A DNA stretch of 64,000 bases, taken from DAOULT01 sp964646625 (GTDB lineage Bacteria; Chloroflexota; Anaerolineae; CAZYHC01). Each line of letters begins with the position of its first letter. Position 1 is the stretch's first letter. The stretch is from contig CAZYHC010000004.1 in NCBI GenBank assembly GCA_964646625.1, forward strand, positions 1-64,000. The letters are read 5' to 3'. The notes under the pieces were generated by a model. That model was not told where the DNA came from and did no database searches. It was given only the letters and a program-made list of their open reading frames with translations. The translations under genes and the position numbers were made by a program. This document shows positions 17,294-24,370 of the stretch, piece by piece.

Positions 17294-17442
17294 TTTGCTA
17301 TCTCCTTTCGACCTCGTTGGTTGCCAGCAAAGAGGATGCTGTTCCTATAAACCGCCAGTCATCGATCCCCAATCACCTGCTGGCCCGCCCTCAGCCGTTT
17401 GGGGCACGCTCCAGGTGCAACGTTGAGTTCAATTATATGACA

Positions 17443-17471
17443 ATGATAGCACAAGTCCCAGGCAATGTCAA
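17443..17471 (-). promoter_or_regulatory. Promoter of the Roadblock gene
   Basis: TTGACA, 17-base spacer, TATCAT on the minus strand, about 150 bases before the start codon at 17293. The rest of the 17294-17594 stretch shows nothing recognisable. Confidence 0.7.
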
Positions 17472-17594
17472 GGAGGGCTTTCGGTGCGTTTCACCAATGG
17501 CGAAACGGGCACGGCCTGGGCCTGCGCATTCTGGCCGCCGCCAACGAGCAAGTCGCGGTCCGGCCTCCTGAGCTACCACCCATCGACAATCATT

Positions 17595-17623
17595 TTGACA
17601 CCCGACCTGGCATGTGCTATAAT
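17595..17623 (+). promoter_or_regulatory. Consensus promoter of a short terminated transcript
   Basis: TTGACA, 17-base spacer, TATAAT: a full consensus sigma-70 promoter on the plus strand. Only about 18 bases separate its -10 from an intrinsic terminator, so most transcripts should be under 40 bases. Confidence 0.75.
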
Positions 17624-17629
17624 AAAATT

Positions 17630-17665
17630 GAGAAGGAAAGAACCTCCCCCGATGGGAGGTTTTTT
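17630..17665 (+). ncRNA. Candidate tiny RNA ending at an intrinsic terminator
   Basis: Predicted transcript of about 36 bases from the consensus promoter just upstream. It ends in an eight-pair hairpin (AACCTCCC with GGGAGGTT, loop CCGAT) and a run of six T, an almost ideal terminator. It could be a small RNA, or an attenuator limiting read-through into prkA. The transcript itself is inferred. Confidence 0.45.
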
Positions 17666-17771
17666 CACCGATGTAGTGGCATAAGGGTGTCCCTTCACTT
17701 TCTCTCTTCTTCCGGAGCAACAGTAAATGGCCCCTCTTGTCAAGAATCTTGGAATAAGTTGTATAACCTTT

Positions 17772-17800
17772 TTGACAAAATGTAAGCGATCTGCTATAAT
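17772..17800 (+). promoter_or_regulatory. Consensus promoter of the prkA-DUF444-spoVR operon
   Basis: TTGACA, 17-base spacer, TATAAT, again a full consensus match on the plus strand. It lies 264 bases before the prkA start. Confidence 0.85.
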
Positions 17801-17806
17801 GTAACC

Positions 17807-18063
17807 CAGGTACGAAAGGGTCATTTGAAGAGTTAAATAATACCATTTCGCTGACGAAAATCAGCCATAGAAATTTTGGGGGGGGCACCCAGAACCTCGT
17901 TGACGCAGGTGCTTTCTTGGCTTGCAAGGAAGCAAGCTCCGAGAAAGAAGGGTGTCTTTTGTTTTAGGTTGGACGGGGCCTTTGGTCACTGGGGCATGGA
18001 GAGGACCCCCCTTAGGCCGCGTTGAAGCGTGACCGATCCCTTTTGGGGAGGAGGTAAACTACG
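17807..18063 (+). promoter_or_regulatory. Structured leader of prkA with terminator-like multi-helix element
   Basis: The leader has a first hairpin at 17850-17865 (GCTGA/TCAGC). A larger element at 17884-17965 follows: closing helix GGCACCC (17884-17890) with GGGTGTC (17950-17956), a small hairpin ACCT/AGGT (17894-17910), helix CTTTCT/AGAAAG (17912-17947) capped by GCTTGC/GCAAGC (17920-17937), then TTTTGTTTT. This is the form of an attenuator or riboswitch-like terminator. It matches no class I recognise. A GGGGAGGAGG ribosome site precedes the ATG. Confidence 0.5.
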
Positions 18064-20088
18064 ATGGCAGAACAGGTCTTGATGTCTTTCCTGATGGAAA
18101 GGCAGGAAGAAAAAAGTTTCCAGGAACAGCATTGGCAGGGCAGTTTTTCAGAATATCTGGACATTGTGGCCGCTAATCCAGGCGTGACCCGCTCGGCTTT
18201 CCAGCGTATATACGACATGATCCTGTCTCACGGTTATGAAACTTACACCGAGAACCGTGAGGAGTTGATCCGTTATCACTTTTTCAGCGATCCATTGGAG
18301 AATGGCAGGGATGCCATTTTTGGCCTGGAACGCCCCTTGATGGACCTGGTACAATTCTTCAAAGCGGCTGCTCACCGTTACGGAGCGGAAAGGCGGGTGC
18401 TGTTGCTGCACGGTCCAGTCGGCAGCTCCAAGAGCACCCTGGTCAGGTTGCTCAAGAAGGGGCTGGAGGAGTATTCCAAGACCGATGAAGGCGCGATGTA
18501 CACTTTCAGTTGGGTGCTGGCTGACGAAGAGCACCCCTGTCCGATGCACGAGGAACCCTTGCATCTCATTCCCGTGGAGCTGCGAGAAGAATTGCTGGCC
18601 CGGCTGGAGGCTGGCCCTGGGCCAGGGCTGGTGGCGCTCGAGGGCGATCTATGTCCGGCCTGCCGCTACACCTATCGGGATTTGATGGAACGCTACCACG
18701 GTGATTGGACCAAGGTGATAGAACACGTCAGGGTGCGCCGCTTGATCCTTTCGGAGAAAGATCGGATCGGCATCGGTACTTTCCAGCCCAAAGATGAGAA
18801 AAATCAGGATTCCACCGAACTGACCGGCGACATCAATTATCGTAAAATCGCCGAGTATGGTTCCGACTCCGACCCCAGAGCCTTTAATTTCGATGGCGAG
18901 TTTAACGTGGCTAACCGGGGTATAGTGGAGTTCATCGAGGTGCTCAAGCTGGACGTGGCTTTCCTTTACGATCTGCTGGGCGCCTCGCAGGAACACAAGA
19001 TCAAGCCCAAAAAGTTTGCCCAGACGGACATCGACGAGGTCATTATCGGGCACACCAACGAACCCGAATACCGCAAACTCCAGAATAACGAGTACATGGA
19101 GGCCCTGCGAGACCGCACGGTCAAGGTAGATATCCCTTACGTCATCAAGTTGGACAACGAGATCAGAATCTACGGGAAGGACTATAATCCAGAGCGAGTC
19201 AAGGGTTGTCACCTCGCTCCCCACGTCATCGATGTGGCGGCTATGTGGGCCGTGTTGACCCGCCTGGGAGAACCCAAAAAAGCCAAACTGACCCTGCTCC
19301 AAAAGATGAGACTCTACAACGGACAGAGCGTGGAGGGTTTTACCGAGGATAGTGTCAGGGAGCTTATCCAGGAAGCCCCACGCGAAGGGATGGAAGGCAT
19401 CTCGCCCCGTTACATTCAGGATAAAATTTCCAATGCTCTGGTGCAGCAGAGTGAAGGGTGTGTTAACCCCTTCATGGTGATGAACGAGCTGGCGGCCGGG
19501 CTTGACCATCACTCCCTGATCACCAGCGAGGAGCAGCGGCGCCGTTATCGTGATCTGTTGGCCCTGGTCAGGGAAGAGTATACCGATATCGTCAAGAGCG
19601 AGGTGCAGCGGGCTATCTCCGCCGACGAGGAAGGCATCAAGGCCCTCTTCGCCAACTACATCGACAACGTTAAAGCCTACGTCCAGAAAGAAAAAGTCAA
19701 GAACAAATACACCGGCCAGGATGAGCCGCCCAACGAGCAACTGATGCGTTCCATCGAGGAGAAGATCGGCATCCCCGAAAACCGCAAAGACGACTTCCGC
19801 CGAGAGATCATGAACTACATTGGGGCTATGGCCCTGGAAGGCAGACGGTTCGAATATCACTCTAATGCCCGCCTGCAAAAAGCCCTGGAGTTGAAACTTT
19901 TCGAGGATAAGAAAGATACCATCAAACTGACCAGCCTGGTTACCAGCGTGGTGGACCAGGAAACCCAGGAAAAGATCGACGCCGTCAAAGCCCGTCTGGT
20001 CAAAGATTACGGCTATTGCGATATCTGCGCCACGGACATGCTTAACTACGTGGCCTCTATCTTCGCCCGTGGCGATAGTTCCAGTTAG
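18064..20088 (+). CDS. prkA: PrkA-type serine protein kinase (AAA+)
   Basis: Cytoplasmic AAA+ protein of the PrkA/YeaG family, linked to stress and stationary-phase physiology. The N-terminal AAA domain has a Walker A loop GPVGSSKS (about 117-124), and further on the family's typical MEALRDRTVKVDIPYV (about 350-365). The C-terminal part (about 420-674) is the PrkA-specific domain, ending in a conserved Cys-containing segment YGYCDICATDMLNYVAS. Length (674 aa) is close to the family norm. ATG with a strong GGGGAGGAGG site. It is the first gene of the conserved triad with DUF444 and SpoVR, all on one strand. No sporulation genes are seen, so a general stress role is likelier than sporulation. 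Confidence 0.95.
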   Translation: MAEQVLMSFLMERQEEKSFQEQHWQGSFSEYLDIVAANPGVTRSAFQRIYDMILSHGYETYTENREELIRYHFFSDPLENGRDAIFGLERPLMDLVQFFKAAAHRYGAERRVLLLHGPVGSSKSTLVRLLKKGLEEYSKTDEGAMYTFSWVLADEEHPCPMHEEPLHLIPVELREELLARLEAGPGPGLVALEGDLCPACRYTYRDLMERYHGDWTKVIEHVRVRRLILSEKDRIGIGTFQPKDEKNQDSTELTGDINYRKIAEYGSDSDPRAFNFDGEFNVANRGIVEFIEVLKLDVAFLYDLLGASQEHKIKPKKFAQTDIDEVIIGHTNEPEYRKLQNNEYMEALRDRTVKVDIPYVIKLDNEIRIYGKDYNPERVKGCHLAPHVIDVAAMWAVLTRLGEPKKAKLTLLQKMRLYNGQSVEGFTEDSVRELIQEAPREGMEGISPRYIQDKISNALVQQSEGCVNPFMVMNELAAGLDHHSLITSEEQRRRYRDLLALVREEYTDIVKSEVQRAISADEEGIKALFANYIDNVKAYVQKEKVKNKYTGQDEPPNEQLMRSIEEKIGIPENRKDDFRREIMNYIGAMALEGRRFEYHSNARLQKALELKLFEDKKDTIKLTSLVTSVVDQETQEKIDAVKARLVKDYGYCDICATDMLNYVASIFARGDSSS

Positions 20089-20172
20089 AGGCCCCCGCAT
20101 GGCATCACCCAGAATCAGCGAAGCCTACCTTAACACCTTACTCTCCGGCGAAATATAGGAGGTGATGGGATT

Positions 20173-21300
20173 ATGATCAAAAGTATCGAACGGGATAACC
20201 GTCGCTATCGAGAGATCGTCAAAGGTAGAGTGCGCAAAGAACTGAAAAAGTACATCAGCCACAGCGAGCTGATCGGGCGTAAAGGCAAAGAGGTGGTCAG
20301 TATTCCCATCCCTCATCTGGACCCGCCGCACTTCCGTTTTGAGCGCGCAGGATGGGAGGGCGTTGGTCAGGGAGAGGGCGAGGTGGGGACGATCATCGGT
20401 CGGGGAGAGATGGACGGTCAAGGCCCAGGCGCGGGCGATATGCCCGGCGAACACATCCTGGAGGTGGAACTGACCATCGAGGAACTGGCTCAACTTTTGG
20501 GCGAGGAATTGGAGTTGCCCCGCATCGAGCCCAGAGGTCGGGAGAATATCACCAGCCAGAAGGACCGCTACACCGGCATCCGCCAGGTGGGCCCGGAATC
20601 GCTACGCCACTTCAAACGTACCTATAAACACGCTCTGAAACGCCAACTGGCCTCCGGCAGCTACGATCCGGTCCAGCCGGTTATTATTCCCATCCGCGAG
20701 GACAAATATTACCGCTCCTGGAAAACCAAAATGGAGCCGGAGTCTAACGCGGTCATCATCTACATGATGGACGTTTCAGGCTCTATGGGGCCGGAACAAA
20801 AGGAAATTGTGCGCACCGAAGTTTTCTGGATAGACACCTGGCTGCGTTCACAGTACAGGAACATCGAGAGCCGGTACATCATCCACGACGCCGCGGCCCG
20901 CGAGGTGGACAGCGACACCTTCTATCGTACCCGCGAGAGCGGGGGCACCATCATCTCCTCGGCCTACTCTCTGGCCAAAGCCATCATCGAGGCCGACTAT
21001 GACCCTACCGATTGGAACATCTACCCTTTCCACTTCTCAGACGGCGATAATTTGAGCAGCGACAACGAACGAGCCTGCCTGGTCGTGCACGAAATTTTGC
21101 CCCTGGTGAATCTGTTCTGCTACGGCCAGGTAGAAAGTCGCTGGGGCAGCGGAGAATTCAAGGTGGAATTGGAGGAGTATTTTGCCTACGTGCCTGAAAT
21201 CTATTACGAGGACCGCACCTCCAAGCTCGTCACTTCCAACATCGCCGATAGGGACGCCATTTACGACTCCATCAAGGATTTCCTGGGCAAAGGCAAATAG
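20173..21300 (+). CDS. DUF444 family protein (YeaH/YhbH-like, VWA domain)
   Basis: Second member of the PrkA-DUF444-SpoVR triad. The N-terminal half contains a Gly-rich loop (GVGQGEGEVG, about 64-73). The C-terminal half is a von Willebrand A-like domain whose metal site begins with MMDVSGSMG (about 198-206) and continues with a Ser/Thr (SGGTIISSAY) and Asp (FHFSDGDN). It probably bridges the kinase and SpoVR; the biochemical role is unknown. The ribosome site TAGGAGGTGAT is an excellent match. Twelve bases separate its stop from the spoVR start. Confidence 0.92.
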   Translation: MIKSIERDNRRYREIVKGRVRKELKKYISHSELIGRKGKEVVSIPIPHLDPPHFRFERAGWEGVGQGEGEVGTIIGRGEMDGQGPGAGDMPGEHILEVELTIEELAQLLGEELELPRIEPRGRENITSQKDRYTGIRQVGPESLRHFKRTYKHALKRQLASGSYDPVQPVIIPIREDKYYRSWKTKMEPESNAVIIYMMDVSGSMGPEQKEIVRTEVFWIDTWLRSQYRNIESRYIIHDAAAREVDSDTFYRTRESGGTIISSAYSLAKAIIEADYDPTDWNIYPFHFSDGDNLSSDNERACLVVHEILPLVNLFCYGQVESRWGSGEFKVELEEYFAYVPEIYYEDRTSKLVTSNIADRDAIYDSIKDFLGKGK

Positions 21301-21311
21301 GCGGTGAGAGG

Positions 21312-22787
21312 ATGAAAGAGAAACTGCGACAACTCAATAAAGAAATACGTCAGCGCGTCCTTGATTACGGCCTGGATTTCTTTGAGGTCATCTTTGAGGT
21401 GCTGAGCTTCGAGGAAATGAACATGGTGGCCGCCTACGACGGTTTTCCGGTGCGCTATCCCCACTGGCGTTTCGGCATGGAACATGAACGCCTCAAAAGG
21501 AGCTACGCTTACGGCCTGCACAGAATTTACGAAATGGTCATCAACAACGACCCCTGTTACGCCTATCTGCTGGACAACAACAACCTGGTCGATCAGAAGA
21601 TCGTTATGGCCCACGTCTACGCCCACAGCGACTTCTTCAGAAATAACCTGTGGTTCACGCACACCAACCGCAAGATGCTGAACGAGATGGCCAATCATGG
21701 CACTCGTGTGCGCCGTCACATCGACCGCCAGGGGGCAACGGAGGTGGAGCGTTTCCTGGACGTTTGTCTCTCGGTAGCCGACCTGATCGATCCGCACTCC
21801 CCTGCTGAAGAATATACGGTGGAGGAAGAGGAAGACGAGGGCGATAAGCCCATCGAGGTGGGCCGCTTCAAGAGCAAAGGCTACATGGATCGCTACATCA
21901 ACCCCCCCGATTACCTGGAGGCCGAACGCCAACGCTTGGAGGAGGAGCGAGAGCAACAAAAAGTACCCCCCGAACCTCAGCGAGATATACTCTTGTTCCT
22001 GCTCCACCACGCGCCCCTCAAAGGCTGGCAGGCCGACATTCTATCTATCGTCCGCGAGGAGAGCTATTATTTCACCCCCCAGCGTCAGACCAAGATCATG
22101 AACGAAGGGTGGGCCACCTACTGGCACTCCAGGACCATGACCGCAGGGGGGATCCTGGACCCGGCAGAGGTCATCGACTACGCCGACCACCACTCCGGCA
22201 CGCTGGGCCCCCGGCCAGGCCACGTTAATCCTTATAAGATCGGGGTGGAGCTTTTCCGCGATATCGAGGAACGATGGGACAAAGGCCGTTTCGGGAAGGA
22301 GTACGAAGAGTGCCAGGACATGACCGAAAAGAAGAACTGGGACCGGAAGCTGGGCCTGGGACGAGAGAAAATCTTCGAGGTGCGCAAAGTATACCACGAT
22401 ATCGGCTTTATCGACACCTTTCTGACTAAAGAGTTTTGCCTGGAGCAGGGGTTGTTCGTCTACAAAGAGGTAGAAGAGGGCAACCTGAACTGGTATGAAA
22501 TCACCAGCCGCGATTACGAGCAGGTCAAGAGGGCTTTGCTTTTCTCCCTGACTAACTTTGGAAAACCCATTATCTACGTGGAGGACGGCAATTATCGTAA
22601 CCGCGGAGAGCTTTACCTGGTGCACCGCCACGAGGGCATCGACCTGGACATCGCCTACGCCCAGGATACCCTGGTCAATCTATGTCGCCTGTGGGGCCGC
22701 CCCGTCCACGTGGAAACTGTGGTGGACGAGAAAAAGGTAGTGTATAGCTACGACGGAGAGAGACATGCGAAAAAAAAGGTGCTTTAA
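21312..22787 (+). CDS. SpoVR family protein
   Basis: Third gene of the triad. It matches the SpoVR/YcgB family by the motifs EEMNMVAAYDGFPVRYPHW near the N-terminus, YAYLLDNN, VMAHVYAHSDFF and the central NEGWATYWHSRTM, along with NPYKIGVELFRDIEERW. Length (491 aa) is typical. An acidic run (VEEEEDEGDKP, about 177-187) forms a linker. Such proteins occur widely outside spore formers, always with PrkA and DUF444. A clear terminator follows 20 bases after the stop. Confidence 0.93.
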   Translation: MKEKLRQLNKEIRQRVLDYGLDFFEVIFEVLSFEEMNMVAAYDGFPVRYPHWRFGMEHERLKRSYAYGLHRIYEMVINNDPCYAYLLDNNNLVDQKIVMAHVYAHSDFFRNNLWFTHTNRKMLNEMANHGTRVRRHIDRQGATEVERFLDVCLSVADLIDPHSPAEEYTVEEEEDEGDKPIEVGRFKSKGYMDRYINPPDYLEAERQRLEEEREQQKVPPEPQRDILLFLLHHAPLKGWQADILSIVREESYYFTPQRQTKIMNEGWATYWHSRTMTAGGILDPAEVIDYADHHSGTLGPRPGHVNPYKIGVELFRDIEERWDKGRFGKEYEECQDMTEKKNWDRKLGLGREKIFEVRKVYHDIGFIDTFLTKEFCLEQGLFVYKEVEEGNLNWYEITSRDYEQVKRALLFSLTNFGKPIIYVEDGNYRNRGELYLVHRHEGIDLDIAYAQDTLVNLCRLWGRPVHVETVVDEKKVVYSYDGERHAKKKVL

Positions 22788-22806
22788 ACTGCTCCTTATC
22801 GGTCCT

Positions 22807-22842
22807 AAAGAGGGCCGCTCTTTGAGAGGGCTGCCCTCTTTT
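22807..22842 (+). terminator. Intrinsic terminator of the prkA operon
   Basis: Nine-pair stem AAAGAGGGC/GCCCTCTTT with T-rich tail after spoVR. The loop contains a second copy of AGAGGGC that could form a competing stem. Confidence 0.75.
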
Positions 22843-22856
22843 CCTTTCCCTGGTCT

Positions 22857-23233
22857 CTAATCAACAGACCGACCGAGGTAAAAGATGCGGTTACACATCT
22901 CGTCGATGCTATACCGATTGAGCAGAATTTCCAGACGATGCACTATCCGCCAATGGATGGCTGACCAATAATGATAATGATTCCATAGTGCTCTCTGGCC
23001 TGATCCATGTATTCCGCGTGAAGGACAGGATAATCCTGGACATTGTGAGTGACAATCGCTCTTCCCCGGCTTACGGCGAAGGCCAGTTGTTCGTCGTCAG
23101 TGGCACCCAATTGGTCAGCCTCTTGCGTGGTCAGAACATCGTATCCACGGATACGCAAAGCCTGCGCTGCTCTCGTGGATGTATCCTCATCGAAGTACAG
23201 CCTGGCAAACAGTGTTGCTAATTCGTTTACCAT
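22857..23233 (-). pseudogene. DUF5615/PIN-like toxin gene with a frameshift
   Basis: Probable toxin half of a type II toxin-antitoxin pair, of the DUF5615 (Mut7-C/PIN-like) family. The N-terminus ARLYFDEDTS, the central TTQEADQLGATDDEQLAFA and IVTHNVQDY match the family. The frame from 23233 stops at 22943 after only 96 residues. Shifting frame near 22962 gives a natural continuation, HWRIVHRLEILLNRYSID then EMCNRIFYL, to a stop at 22857-22859, restoring the usual length of about 125. One base is therefore missing around 22960-22965, by mutation or sequencing error. Its ATG overlaps the antitoxin stop by seven bases. If real, the toxin is probably inactive. Confidence 0.75.
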
Positions 23234-23565
23234 TTACCGTCTTTTTGGTGAAGGATGCCCAGGTTATCTTCAACAGGCTCAGCCACCAGGTCGTGCTTCT
23301 CCAACACATTTTCCAGCTTGTTGAGTTCAGCATACTTCTCGATCTCTTCGGGGTGGTCGTGATAGTAGGAAAGAGCGTCGTGAATCTGGGCCAGGCTGAG
23401 ATGAGGCAGATCGAGCAACACCTCCTCAAGCGAGCCATTGTGAAGCTGAAAATATTCCACAATCCGCCTGACGGGGGTTCTTGTTCCCTTGACAATTGGC
23501 TCTCCGCCGTAAATATCCTTGGCGCGCACGATATGTGGATGCTCAGTCTCGATCCATTTTGCCAT
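23227..23565 (-). CDS. DUF433 family antitoxin
   Basis: Antitoxin partner of the DUF5615 gene. The DUF433 signature is clear: PHIVRAKDIYGGEPIVKGTR followed by TPVRRIVEYFQ, then LPHLSLAQIHDALSYYHDH (helix-turn-helix like, about 55-75). The C-terminal 35 residues, rich in Leu and Glu, probably wrap the toxin. The ATG at 23565 is chosen because homologous proteins start with a short lead before the PHIV motif; the longer open frame is not supported. It overlaps the toxin gene by ATGGTAA, typical of coupled toxin-antitoxin pairs. The promoter lies about 105 bases upstream inside the end of the HAD gene. Confidence 0.88.
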   Translation of the reverse strand: MAKWIETEHPHIVRAKDIYGGEPIVKGTRTPVRRIVEYFQLHNGSLEEVLLDLPHLSLAQIHDALSYYHDHPEEIEKYAELNKLENVLEKHDLVAEPVEDNLGILHQKDGKW

Positions 23566-23578
23566 TTCTAATCCTATC

Positions 23579-23668
23579 TTAAACGATATAATGTGCGGTA
23601 CGGGCTTCCTCCAGCGAGACCGTGTGCCCTGCTTCGGCGCTCTCTGCCCGTTCCAATAATTCGTGAAC
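23579..23668 (-). pseudogene. Relic of an antitoxin-like small gene
   Basis: A 29-codon frame between the promoter and the DUF433 gene reads VHELLERAESAEAGHTVSLE then EARTAHYIV. This is like the LLERVEAGETVSLEEA segment of small antitoxins of addiction modules. No start codon is present and a stop ends it just before DUF433. It may be left over from an earlier module at this site, or chance. Confidence 0.3.
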
Positions 23669-23670
23669 TT

Positions 23671-23699
23671 ATTATACCACAATCCTCCTCCTACAGCCA
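23671..23699 (-). promoter_or_regulatory. Extended -10 promoter of the DUF433-DUF5615 pair
   Basis: TGG-TATAAT on the minus strand (-10 at 23671-23676) with a poor -35 (TGGCTG) at 17 bases. It lies within the last codons of the HAD gene. Confidence 0.55.
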
Positions 23700-24353
23700 C
23701 TCTCCCAACTGCGCGGTGTGGTGCAGGATCAGATCGGCCCCTTCCAGGTCGTCCGGCTCCCCGAAGCCACACAGCACGCCCACCACGTGGGCCCCGGCTG
23801 CTCTGGCCGCCTGTACGTCAAAGGCCGTATCGCCCACCAGGACGCAACGCTCGATAGGTACGCCCAGGGTCTGGGCCGCGTGTAGCAGGGGAGCGGGGTG
23901 GGGCTTGAAACGCGGCGCATCCTGGCGGGTGGTGACGGCCCCAAATAGCTCTCTCAGCCGGTACTGTTCCAGGAAGGCGAAGGTTTCCCGTGGGGCTCGA
24001 TTGGTGACCACCCCCAGGTGATAGCGTTTGGACAGGCTCTCCAGCATCTCGCTCACGCCGGGCAGGATTTTGAAATTTCCTTTGATGCCCAGGCCACGCA
24101 GCCGCCGCAGCCGATCTATGGGCAGGAAGTGGTTGTAATCGAAGCCAATGCGCTCCAGGAAGATCAAAGAGGTGTTCGCTATCCCTTCGCTGGCTAACAT
24201 AAGTCGTTGCAAGGTGCGGGCGGGGTTGCGTTGGGGAAAGAGCCAGGCCAGAGGGCCCAGACGAGCGGCCAGGGCTTGTATGGCGGAGTGATCGATCTCG
24301 ATCAGGGTGCCGTCCAGATCGAACAGGATGGCCTCGACGTTCCCGAACTGCAT
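23691..24353 (-). CDS. HAD-superfamily phosphatase
   Basis: Haloacid-dehalogenase-like hydrolase, probably a small-molecule phosphatase of the phosphoglycolate-phosphatase type. Motif I is FDLDGTLIEID (about 10-20, nucleophile first Asp). Motif II is the Thr in VVTNR (about 115). Motif III is the Lys in RFKPHPAP (about 148), and motif IV is LVGDTAFDV (about 170-178). The helical cap lies between motifs I and II. Length 220 aa. It starts 17 bases after the DUF2079 gene ends and is probably read with it. The substrate cannot be told from sequence. Confidence 0.88.
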   Translation of the reverse strand: MQFGNVEAILFDLDGTLIEIDHSAIQALAARLGPLAWLFPQRNPARTLQRLMLASEGIANTSLIFLERIGFDYNHFLPIDRLRRLRGLGIKGNFKILPGVSEMLESLSKRYHLGVVTNRAPRETFAFLEQYRLRELFGAVTTRQDAPRFKPHPAPLLHAAQTLGVPIERCVLVGDTAFDVQAARAAGAHVVGVLCGFGEPDDLEGADLILHHTAQLGEWL

Positions 24354-24370
24354 CTATCTGCTCCTCGCGT

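Noticed and set aside
17433..17927. 164-codon minus-strand frame across the prkA control region
   Set aside because: It runs antisense through two consensus promoters and a terminator; composition is not protein-like.
17807..18063. Known riboswitch or T-box in the prkA leader
   Set aside because: No T-box TGGNACCGCG-like motif or other familiar core was found, so it is described only as a structured leader.
18649..20100. Minus-strand open frame of 483 codons opposite prkA
   Set aside because: PrkA is unmistakable on the plus strand; the antisense frame is a codon-bias shadow.
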